59,736 nt of DNA, taken from positions 1-59,736 of the forward strand of contig JAIQGI010000043.1 in the NCBI GenBank assembly GCA_020072565.1, given 5' to 3'. Of the stretch, positions 33,298 to 39,878 are shown piece after piece. Each line of letters starts with the position of its first letter. The stretch's first letter is position 1. A program made the translations under genes and the position numbers. Source of the DNA: Terriglobia bacterium (GTDB taxonomy: Bacteria; Acidobacteriota; UBA6911). A model generated the notes under the pieces. It was not told the DNA's origin, ran no database searches, and worked only from the letters and a program-made list of their open reading frames with translations.

Positions 33298-33620
33298 GGA
33301 ATGGCTCTCAGTCCTGACCGATCCGGATCGTTAGACTCCTCATAAGCTTGGTTCCGATCCCATTCGGCACGCATTTTCGCAATCCATTCCGAATTGGCGG
33401 TGACCTGAGCTTGGTGCTGCAACTCGCAAGCGATCTCGTAAAGCTCCGCGATATTCGGGAATCGCGAGAACCTCAGGACGGCACGATCGGAAAGCTGCTT
33501 CCAGTGCTCTGGATTCAGCCGCCAGCGTTCGAGCGATTTCAGATACCGCCTGGTCGTCACTTCCGACGGCTCGATCCTGTAGGCGGCCGCCAGATCCTCA
33601 AGCCACGCGATCAGATCCAT
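33294..33620 (-). CDS. Unknown element protein, 108 aa
   Basis: The start at 33620 (MDLIAWLEDLAAAYRIEPSE) has GGAGGAAAGGA upstream. The helical pattern TTRRYLKSLERWRLNPEHWK then AVLRFSRFPNIAELYEIACE, with F-x-R-F-P-x-x-x-E-L, recalls the C-terminal part of phage-type replication loader or helicase-accessory proteins. That is only a weak analogy. It overlaps both neighbours. Confidence 0.65.
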   Translation of the reverse strand: MDLIAWLEDLAAAYRIEPSEVTTRRYLKSLERWRLNPEHWKQLSDRAVLRFSRFPNIAELYEIACELQHQAQVTANSEWIAKMRAEWDRNQAYEESNDPDRSGLRAIP

Positions 33621-33798
33621 GATTCCTTTCCTCCCGTTCTTTACGGATTTTGTCGAACACGGTTCTGGCGTCATCACCGGGACTCGCCCTTGCGCCGGAG
33701 TCGTACCGGCCTTCAAGGGCCCGGATCATTAGAACCGCGTATCTTATGGATTTTATTGGGCCGAAAGACAGTTCGTAATCAGTAGGCCCGCGTTGCAA
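33598..33798 (-). CDS. Unknown small protein, 66 aa
   Basis: The minus-strand frame begins with a TTG codon at 33798 (MQRGPTDYELSFGPIKSIRY) and ends inside the next gene at 33598. Helices VLMIRALEGRY and TVFDKIRKEREERNHG are visible. No ribosome site is seen before TTG, so the start may be further in. Unknown function; its overlap with the 108-residue gene supports an operon. Confidence 0.5.
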   Translation of the reverse strand: MQRGPTDYELSFGPIKSIRYAVLMIRALEGRYDSGARASPGDDARTVFDKIRKEREERNHGSDRVA

Positions 33799-33863
33799 AT
33801 GCGACCGTTGGCTGCCGCAGAATCAACACTTGCAGACATTTGCCAAAATTTCTTAGATAGTGA

Positions 33864-34048
33864 GGAGCGCAGTCGCCGGCGACCGTAGCTTCCAAAGAGC
33901 CAAACCATCGGCAGTCACAAGCCACCACAGGCAAACAAGGCCGTTATCGGATGAGAAATTTCGTCTAAGATCCGGGGTTACTGGGGAAAACCTCGTTCGC
34001 AGAGACGCTAAAGATATCCTTGTTGGTTTTCCCCGCCACTGCGGCTCC
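33864..34048. other. Non-coding region with long inverted repeats
   Basis: GGGGAAAACC at 33983-33992 and GGTTTTCCCC at 34025-34034 are perfect complements 32 bases apart. Outside them, GGAGCGCAGTCGCCGG near 33867 can pair imperfectly with CCCGCCACTGCGGCTCC near 34031. The region separates the minus-strand trio from promoter C and has no convincing gene, so it may be a structured RNA, a regulatory or a replication/transfer site. Confidence 0.5.
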
Positions 34049-34086
34049 AAAAATCAGCAAATAACGACAAGTCCCGACACAATCGA

Positions 34087-34115
34087 TTGACAATGCATTG
34101 ATATATCGTTAGAAT
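34087..34115 (+). promoter_or_regulatory. Element promoter C with CAATGCATTG operator
   Basis: TTGACA at 34087-34092, 17 bases, TAGAAT at 34110-34115, palindrome CAATGCATTG at 34091-34100. It drives the radC-like operon. Transcription would begin around 34122, where a 21-codon frame (34122-34187, MNNQKFQTNIQGRLW) opens and overlaps the radC-like start. Confidence 0.82.
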
Positions 34116-34162
34116 GAGGGCATGAACAATCAGAAATTCCAAACAAACATTCAGGGGAGATT

Positions 34163-34639
34163 ATGGACGCCAAAGCCGAGGTTCTGAGGCAGTACCGCAT
34201 TCCTTGTTACAGAGTCTCCTTGGTACGTGAAGGCTCGGTTGCTTCTCCGCACCAGAGGTTCAGCAATTCGCGAGAAGTCTTTGAGATCATGCGACCGCTC
34301 ACGCGGGATTTGGATCGGGAGCACTTCATCGTTCTCATGCTCGATTCGAAAAACAAGCTGATCGGCATGAACACCGTATCGGTCGGCTCGATAAGCACCT
34401 CGGTCGTGCACCCCAGGGAGGCAGCCAAACCGGCAGTGGTCCACAACGCAGCGGCAGTCATCGGGATCCACAACCATCCGAGTGGGGATGCAACTCCCTC
34501 TATCGAAGATCGGCAGTGCACCGAAAGGCTGGCGCAGGCATTCAAACTGCTGGGCATTCGGCTCTTGGATCACATCATCATCGGCGAGTCCGATTACTTC
34601 AGTTTTGCCGATGCTGGATTGCTCGGGCATGGGGAGTGA
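34163..34639 (+). CDS. radC: RadC-like JAB/MPN-domain protein, 158 aa
   Basis: The short, element-type RadC: one JAB metalloprotease-like domain without the N-terminal helix-hairpin-helix of chromosomal RadC. Metal motif GIHNHPSGDATPSIED near residues 101-116 gives H-x-H and the distal Asp. ILMLD-type strand FIVLMLDSKNKLIG and SVVHPREAAKPAVVHNAAA precede it, as in the family. GGGGAG lies eight bases before ATG 34163. Such genes are frequent on plasmids and islands; the enzyme activity is unproven, with suggested DNA-repair or anti-restriction roles. First full gene after promoter C. Confidence 0.88.
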   Translation: MDAKAEVLRQYRIPCYRVSLVREGSVASPHQRFSNSREVFEIMRPLTRDLDREHFIVLMLDSKNKLIGMNTVSVGSISTSVVHPREAAKPAVVHNAAAVIGIHNHPSGDATPSIEDRQCTERLAQAFKLLGIRLLDHIIIGESDYFSFADAGLLGHGE

Positions 34640-34645
34640 GCGCAA

Positions 34646-34915
34646 ATGAGAATGACGATCGAGGTTGAAATGAGTAACGCTGCCTTTACTGAGGATGGCC
34701 CTGGGTCCGAGAGTCACGAGGCAGCCCGGATTCTCCGGGATCTGGCTGGCAGGATCGAATGCCATCCGCACTTCTCGCCCGGGCTCACGCAGGCATTGCA
34801 CGACATCAACGGAAATAACGTGGGACGCGTCGATGTTCGTGGAGATCGAGTCCAGACCTCTCTGCCAGTCAATCAGACACTGGGGATCCACTCAACGATG
34901 GAGTCGAAGAGATGA
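34646..34915 (+). CDS. Small plasmid-type protein, 89 aa
   Basis: MRMTIEVEMSNAAFTEDGPG then EAARILRDLAGRIECHPHF follows a pattern common in short plasmid and phage proteins (M-x-I-x-I-x-V-D-x-x-N-A-A-F, then A-R-I-L-R-x-L-A-x-x-I). Function unknown. It starts six bases after the radC-like stop and overlaps the next gene by four bases. Confidence 0.72.
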   Translation: MRMTIEVEMSNAAFTEDGPGSESHEAARILRDLAGRIECHPHFSPGLTQALHDINGNNVGRVDVRGDRVQTSLPVNQTLGIHSTMESKR

Positions 34916-35205
34916 TGACCAGGATCGACATTGAGATTGACAGGCACGAGGCGGCAATCGAGGCCGGCCAACTCCCGGCGTATTGCCCGTTTTGCGAGGA
35001 CACAGATTACGCATGGGTGCGGTGTGAACAGTGCGGCGCCCGGGTGTGCGAGCACTGCGCCGTCTCAATTGATGCCACCGGCCATCTGTGCCCGGTCTGC
35101 GCCCAGGAATCAGCCTGCGAAGAATGTGGCTGCGTGGGCGGCGATCACTTCCCGAGCTGCGCTTTTTTTGAATCTGTAACGGTTGACAATGCATTGGCCG
35201 TGTGA
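34912..35205 (+). CDS. Multi-zinc-ribbon protein, 97 aa
   Basis: Six C-x2-C-type pairs or half pairs are seen: YCPFCED, RCEQCGARVCEHC, LCPVCAQ, ACEECGC. This suggests two or three zinc sites in a B-box or RING-like array. Its last codons (TVDNALAV) contain the fourth copy of TTGACAATGCATTG, so the coding end doubles as an operator for the next gene. Partner or nucleic-acid binding is likely. Confidence 0.75.
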   Translation: MMTRIDIEIDRHEAAIEAGQLPAYCPFCEDTDYAWVRCEQCGARVCEHCAVSIDATGHLCPVCAQESACEECGCVGGDHFPSCAFFESVTVDNALAV

Positions 35206-35214
35206 GGAGAGAAT
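35183..35214 (+). promoter_or_regulatory. Fourth CAATGCATTG operator, inside a coding end
   Basis: TTGACA at 35183-35188 and the palindrome CAATGCATTG at 35187-35196 lie within the final codons of the upstream gene. At the 17-base position the sequence is GGAGAG, which also serves as ribosome site for 35218; a poor -10 candidate GAGAAT is at 35209-35214. It may act mainly as a binding site rather than as a strong promoter. Confidence 0.6.
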
Positions 35215-35217
35215 GCG

Positions 35218-35547
35218 ATGCCCTTCGAACTGGAAACTTGTGGGTGGTGCGGCCTGCCAGATCCCGAACACAGGAGCGAGTGCCCATATGGCCGGGCTTG
35301 GGAAGATCGGACCGTCTACAAAGGTTTCCGGGTGTCGGACCTCCGCAAAGTCTTCAACAAGCTGGCGAACCCGCAAGACTGGAGGGGCCCGATCGCGGCA
35401 TCGATGCCAGGCGAAGCCGTGCTGGGCGCCTGCGCAGCCATCGAATATTGCACGGCCACGCTTCCCCGGGTGTGTCTGGACACGCGAACGATGACCTACG
35501 TGGTTACGAGCGAAGGCTACCGAATGGGGCCGGCAGGCGATCACTGA
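35218..35547 (+). CDS. Zinc-binding element protein, 109 aa
   Basis: MPFELETCGWCGLPDPEHRS with ECPYG supplies C-x2-C, H and C ligands at the N-terminus. The remainder (DLRKVFNKLANPQDWRGPIA, MTYVVTSEGYRMGPAGDH) is alpha/beta and unrecognised. GAGGAG precedes the start. Confidence 0.72.
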   Translation: MPFELETCGWCGLPDPEHRSECPYGRAWEDRTVYKGFRVSDLRKVFNKLANPQDWRGPIAASMPGEAVLGACAAIEYCTATLPRVCLDTRTMTYVVTSEGYRMGPAGDH

Positions 35548-35561
35548 GACCGGAGCGAGCA

Positions 35562-36233
35562 ATGCAAGTGCAGTTGATTTCGTGGAACCGGAAGAAGCAG
35601 CGATCGATGGCTCACATGATCGCGACCGGCGGCGCGAAGACGCTCTGCGACAACATACCTGGAACCGGGACCGGGCCAGCCGGTTTAAACCAATATCCGC
35701 TCTGCCGCTGTTGCGTGGTGAAGGCTCGAAAGTTGGGGGTCCCGACGGAGTTTGTGCCTATTGTACCGGCGCCGCCAACGCCGAGACTATTGAAGTCGCC
35801 CGGCAAGAAGAAACCGTTTCTGCCTAATCCATACAAGAACATCCTGTGCGCGATTCAGTATCTCGGCGGCATCAATCCGCGCAAGCTCCGAAGGGCGGGC
35901 TGGTGGACGGAGTTTTATGAGTTTTTGCCGGCCAGTATCCGGCGGCGCATCTTTCGGCACGCCAGCACGAACAGCGTCGACTCGATCGCCACGGAACTTG
36001 CCGGGTACGGCTATCCGGTGGAGGACGCCGACAGCCTGCTCGAGTACCTGAAAGACCAGAAGAAGGTCAACTGGTCTCAGGAACCGCAAGAAGTGCAGAT
36101 GACGAACGAAGACTACCTGGAACTGCGCATCAACGAACTGCTGATAGAGAACGAGGCGCTCCGGCAGCAAATCGAGAACCTGACCCGGGCGGAGGGATGC
36201 TTCGATCCGGTTGAAATGGAGGAGCCATTTTGA
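35562..36233 (+). CDS. Unknown element protein, 223 aa, coiled-coil end
   Basis: The start is ATG 35562 with GGAG upstream. Cysteines in LCDNI and PLCRCCVVKARK may bind metal. A helical middle (YKNILCAIQYLGGINPRKLR, SIRRRIFRHASTNSVDSIAT) precedes a C-terminal coiled coil (ELRINELLIENEALRQQIEN). The shape suggests a DNA-binding or scaffolding protein, but no family is recognised. It overlaps the next gene by four bases (TTGA). Confidence 0.7.
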   Translation: MQVQLISWNRKKQRSMAHMIATGGAKTLCDNIPGTGTGPAGLNQYPLCRCCVVKARKLGVPTEFVPIVPAPPTPRLLKSPGKKKPFLPNPYKNILCAIQYLGGINPRKLRRAGWWTEFYEFLPASIRRRIFRHASTNSVDSIATELAGYGYPVEDADSLLEYLKDQKKVNWSQEPQEVQMTNEDYLELRINELLIENEALRQQIENLTRAEGCFDPVEMEEPF

Positions 36234-36427
36234 GAATCGACGAATTGGCACGCGAGATGACCGAAGCACAGACCCGGCAGCGCGAAATGGTACGCAGCGA
36301 GGTCGTCAACCGGGTGCTCCGTGCGCCCGAAACCCCAAATCAGAGCAAACGAACCATGCTTGGTTTGGATCGAAAGCGGCGGCCGCAAAAATCGGCGCCG
36401 ATGTTTGAAGACAAGGGGCTTTTCTAG
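36230..36427 (+). CDS. Small basic element protein, 65 aa
   Basis: TTG 36230 overlaps the previous stop; GGAGG nine bases earlier supports the unusual start. Helix RIDELAREMTEAQTRQREMV is followed by a basic, probably disordered tail (LDRKRRPQKSAPMFEDKGLF). Unknown function. Confidence 0.6.
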   Translation: MRIDELAREMTEAQTRQREMVRSEVVNRVLRAPETPNQSKRTMLGLDRKRRPQKSAPMFEDKGLF

Positions 36428-36436
36428 GGAGGAGTC

Positions 36437-37111
36437 ATGTCATTACCAGCAGAGGAGTTTCAGTCATTTGCAAAAGCGATCGCGGCTGAGTTGGGCTGGA
36501 CGTACCGCGAACGGGAAGCGGATAGACGGGACAGCGCGGATATCGATGGCCCCGATGGGATGAAGCTTTATCTGAACAACGGCTACTGGGATCACAGCCG
36601 AATCACAATCATGGGGAGCAGGCCCCAACAGAAAAACGGCAAACATTTCAGCGTGAACTGGCCCGACAACCTCAGGATCACAGTCGCGCCGAATCGACCG
36701 GCTAAAGCGGTCGCCAAGGATATCGAGCGGCGGCTGCTCCCCAACTATCGCGTGGCATTTCAGAAAGCCTCTGACGACATTGCGGAGCGTCATGAGCAAC
36801 GGATGGAGGCAGAACGCATCGCCAACAACCTCGCCGGCATCCTCGGCTGCCAGGTCTCACAAAACAATGGAGCCGGCTCCGATTTCCAGATTCATCCCCG
36901 CAACCTGAGGAACGGCTACGCAGACATCAAAGTCAGCGAGTACTCGAACGAAGTGGAAATCAACCTGCGCTGGATCTCCGCGGAGCTTGCGGAACGCGTT
37001 TGCGCTGTCCTGAAACAGGAGGTATGTCACGAGCCCGCAATGGAAGCAATAGCAGAGCGAGCGAATCGTGGAGAGCATGAAGCCGAAGAATCTCAGGGAG
37101 CACGAGCATGA
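36437..37111 (+). CDS. Unknown element protein, 224 aa
   Basis: GGGAGGAG precedes ATG 36437. An N-terminal alpha/beta part (EEFQSFAKAIAAELGWTYRE, MKLYLNNGYWDHSRITIMGS, LRITVAPNRPAKAVAKDIER) looks like one domain repeated weakly in the second half (QRMEAERIANNLAGILGCQV, GYADIKVSEYSNEVEINLRW). An internal duplication of a helix-strand-strand unit is therefore possible. No catalytic motif is seen. It overlaps the next gene by four bases. Confidence 0.7.
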   Translation: MSLPAEEFQSFAKAIAAELGWTYREREADRRDSADIDGPDGMKLYLNNGYWDHSRITIMGSRPQQKNGKHFSVNWPDNLRITVAPNRPAKAVAKDIERRLLPNYRVAFQKASDDIAERHEQRMEAERIANNLAGILGCQVSQNNGAGSDFQIHPRNLRNGYADIKVSEYSNEVEINLRWISAELAERVCAVLKQEVCHEPAMEAIAERANRGEHEAEESQGARA

Positions 37112-37332
37112 GACGTGTTAGCGCCAAACGGATAGAAGACTGGGAGGCAGAACTGGCGAGGATCGAGGACCAGATCCTGAAGAGTATTCGACGGGGGGAG
37201 GCGCGCCGCTTCGCGGCCCGGGCCGGTTGGAATCGGCATCAACGCCGCAACTGGTTGATTGATCACATCTCTTCCGCGAAAGCACAGAAAGTCGCATCTG
37301 CTTCCCATACGACCGCAGTACCAAACCCCTGA
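37108..37332 (+). CDS. Small basic element protein, 74 aa
   Basis: ATG 37108 overlaps the upstream stop. A helix EDWEAELARIEDQILKSIRR is followed by RFAARAGWNRHQRRNWLIDH, strongly basic with aromatic residues. Unknown function. Last gene of the second small-gene block. Confidence 0.62.
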   Translation: MRRVSAKRIEDWEAELARIEDQILKSIRRGEARRFAARAGWNRHQRRNWLIDHISSAKAQKVASASHTTAVPNP

Positions 37333-37344
37333 CTGACTCTTGAA

Positions 37345-37422
37345 CACCTGACGCATTAGGCGTTACTGGGGGGTAACGAAGTCGGCGTAGCCGCACTCAG
37401 GTGCGATGGGGAAAATCCCATC
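37345..37422 (+). other. Stacked hairpins after the small-gene block
   Basis: CACCTGA at 37345-37351 pairs with TCAGGTG at 37397-37403, enclosing GTTAC (37362-37366) with GTAAC (37373-37377). A separate hairpin GATGGG (37405-37410), loop GAAAAT, CCCATC (37417-37422) follows. It may be a complex terminator or a small structured RNA; the T-run is weak. Confidence 0.5.
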
Positions 37423-37500
37423 CCCGCATTTTAGTCGATCGCTTCATCAATAAGATCTGGCGCGACCCTCGACCAAGAATCTCTCATTGAAAAGCTCTTG

Positions 37501-37551
37501 TTGACATGTCCTTGGGTCTGGTATATCTTGTGTCCTACACGCGTAGGACAC
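37501..37551 (+). promoter_or_regulatory. BlaI promoter with palindromic operator
   Basis: TTGACA at 37501-37506, 17 bases, TATCTT at 37524-37529. Immediately after the -10 box, TGTCCTAC at 37531-37538 and GTAGGACA at 37543-37550 form a perfect 8-base inverted repeat around ACGC. Position and symmetry fit a BlaI/MecI-type operator controlling its own operon. Confidence 0.75.
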
Positions 37552-37584
37552 ATACCGACAAATCTGGAGGAACGCAAGAAGATC

Positions 37585-37977
37585 ATGAAAGAAAGGCCGA
37601 AGGGCACGTTCGGCGAACGAGAACTTGATGTCCTTCAGGCGCTGTGGCGGCTTGGTTCCGCGACGGTAACGGAGGTGCAAGAGGAGCTGCACGAAAAGGG
37701 GCATGAACTCGCCTACACCACCGTACAAACGATTCTGAATCGACTTGAAGGAAAGGGCCGTGTCGCGCGTGACTCTTCCGATCGTGCGCACCGCTATCAG
37801 CCGCTGTTTCAAGAACCCGCGGCAGTGACGGGTGCCATCCAACGCCTGGCAGATCGGTTTTTCCGTGGTTCGGTGGAAGATCTCGCCACTCATTTGGTCG
37901 AACGGCATCTCACACAAAAGCAGCTTCAACGCATACGAGCCATGGTCGAAAAGAATCGCAAGGAGCCCCAGAAATGA
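37585..37977 (+). CDS. BlaI/MecI-family repressor
   Basis: 130 residues with the winged helix ELDVLQALWRLGSATVTEVQ, AYTTVQTILNRLEGKGRVAR, HRYQPLFQEPAAV and a helical C-terminal dimer region. BlaI repressors are inactivated by a membrane M56 metalloprotease sensor. The sensor gene here starts four bases inside this gene's end (37974), so the pair is an operon. GGAGGAACG precedes the start region, and a palindromic operator lies upstream. Confidence 0.9.
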   Translation: MKERPKGTFGERELDVLQALWRLGSATVTEVQEELHEKGHELAYTTVQTILNRLEGKGRVARDSSDRAHRYQPLFQEPAAVTGAIQRLADRFFRGSVEDLATHLVERHLTQKQLQRIRAMVEKNRKEPQK

Positions 37978-39826
37978 ACTCGACCTCTTCCCCGATTTCG
38001 GTGGCCATCTGCCTCCTGATCAATCTGACGCTGTTCGGGGCCTCTTTGGCTGCCGGAGTGGCATTGGCATTCCGGTTCATTCCGATCGGCCTGCCGAGGT
38101 TGAGATACCTGATCTCGCTAGCAGTTTTTGTTGCTGCTTCCATAATTCCGGTCCTTGTCACCCTGGGAATGCCTGCCACCATGCAGCCTTTCAGCTTCCC
38201 GGTCGTGATTCAAGGAGATGCAATTGGCAGGCTGCCGGCTCACGCGGCGCAGGGACTCTATCCTCAGTCGGATTCATCGGCCCAGCCGGGCATGTCTGGC
38301 TTAAGCGAGCGCTTGAAGGCATCTATTTATCGATTTTCTCAGTCTGCAGCCGCACCATGCTTGTTCTGGTTATGGCTCGGCCTCTCTCTCTCTTGCTCAT
38401 GTGCCGGGAACTTATGGGACATCTTCAGATGGCACGCGCAAGGCATGGGTGGATGGATGCCCCTGCGGCGTTGCGGGAGCAGTTGAGCTTTCCGGCATGG
38501 ACCCGTCTTTACATTGACCCGCACATTGGACCATGCGCAGTGGGATGGCTGCGTGCCGCCGTCATTCTGCCGGTGCGGATTTTTGGCGGCACGACGCCCG
38601 CGGCATTACGTCAAATCACGCTGCACGAATCATGCCATGCACGCTGGCGCGATCCGCAGATCAACTCTCTGTTGCGGCTGCTGCGGGCTGCGCTGTGGCC
38701 AAGTGTGCCGCTATGGTACCTACAGCACCTTATTCAAATGGAGCGAGAGGCTGCCGCCGATCAGGCGGCCATCGCAGGGACGCCAATCAAGGGCGAGTCG
38801 GACCAAGTAACTTTGGACTATGCTGCCGTCCTCATTTCCATCGCGCAATGGCCGCAGAATAGCAGATGCTCATCCTTCAGTCAGGCGGCTCCCCACGCTG
38901 GAAGCAGAAGCCGCTTGGAAAATCGTGTATCTCGCTTGTTGAAGGAATCGCCGCATTTGAGCCTCACACGTTCGACATTCGGGGTGGTTGCCTTGCTGAG
39001 CGGATTCATAGGAACTGCGTTCCTGCCTGCAGCGGTTTTTGACCCTGCAATCCCTTCTTCGGGAAATGCCGCCAGGTCGATTGGGGGGATACCGATCCGA
39101 GCTGACAACCAGGCCGAAGGGCCGCTGCTGATCTCTTGCGCGGGCTTCACGACAATTGATAATGGTCGAATCCAGGCAAGTGTGGCTCTGCTGAACAACA
39201 CAAGCCGCCGCATAGCAGGATTTAGAATGCGCCTTGCACATGGGTACCTGCCGTTCGAGAGAGTGTTCCATATCTACGGAGTGAAGATTGAGCCTCGCCA
39301 ATCTTACCTGGCAAATCTCGATTGGCAGCAAGGCCACCAGCCGGATTGGCACGCGCCTAATGCGGGACTCCTACAAGTTCTCGAAGTGCAATTCGAGGGT
39401 GACGCCCGAGCTCAGTCGGAGAATCTGCCCCCACGGATAGTCGTGAATAACCCCGGAGGAGGCACGATCCTTGTGTCAAAGACCGCCAGTGGTGAAGTGG
39501 AAGAGCCGATTCTGAAGAAGTCCGAGGCAGAGCTCATTTCCTCTGCCACTGAACGCGCCGCCCCTGCCTACCCCGGCGGCGGCATAGGCGAGCAGAATTC
39601 CAATGCGGTCCTGGTTTCTGTATTAATCGACGAATCCGGCAACGTGATCCGGGCGCGCGCGGTCGCCGGAAACAGGGATCAGCTGGCTGAAGAGAGGGCG
39701 GTCGAGGCCGCCCGGAAATGGAAGTTCGTCCCGGCAGTTGCGGAGGGCGTGCCGATCAAGGAATTCGGCAGCCTGACCTTTTTCGGACAGATGGATTTCT
39801 CCAGGGGATGGATCAGCATCCGATAA
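37974..39826 (+). pseudogene. M56 (BlaR1-like) sensor with TonB domain, frameshifted at (CT)6
   Basis: The N-terminal frame from ATG 37974 (MNSTSSPISVAICLLINLTL) encodes several membrane helices and runs out of frame after CLFWLWLGLSLS, reaching a stop at 38486. The -1 frame continues LLLMCRELMGHLQMARARHG, then the zinc protease motif HESCHARW, the downstream EREAAADQAA, and a C-terminal TonB-like domain (NAVLVSVLIDESGNVIRARA) ending at 39826. The frames meet at six CT units (38382-38393); removing one unit would give a continuous protein of about 616 residues. The protease would cleave BlaI on signal detection. It could be a real off-state, a decayed gene or an assembly error. Confidence 0.75.
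38382..38393 (+). repeat. (CT)6 dinucleotide tract at the frame junction
   Basis: Six uninterrupted CT units lie in a membrane-helix codon stretch of the M56 sensor gene. Five units would restore one reading frame (…WLGLSLLLMCREL…). Confidence 0.9.
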
Positions 39827-39878
39827 TTGCGCTCAACCATCCGGCGCAAAACATCTTAGATTAAGGAGATTGGCGACT

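Noticed and set aside
33860-34060. Retron or integron attC site
   Set aside because: No reverse transcriptase or integron integrase gene is nearby, and the repeat lacks the GTTRRRY/RYYYAAC core boxes.
34151-34891. A 246-codon minus-strand reading opposite the radC-like gene
   Set aside because: It is antisense to the JAB motif-bearing gene and shows no recognisable motif; promoter C reads in the plus direction.
38340-38420. Programmed ribosomal frameshift in the M56 sensor gene
   Set aside because: There is no X-XXY-YYZ slippery heptamer or downstream pseudoknot; the (CT)6 tract explains the frame change more simply.
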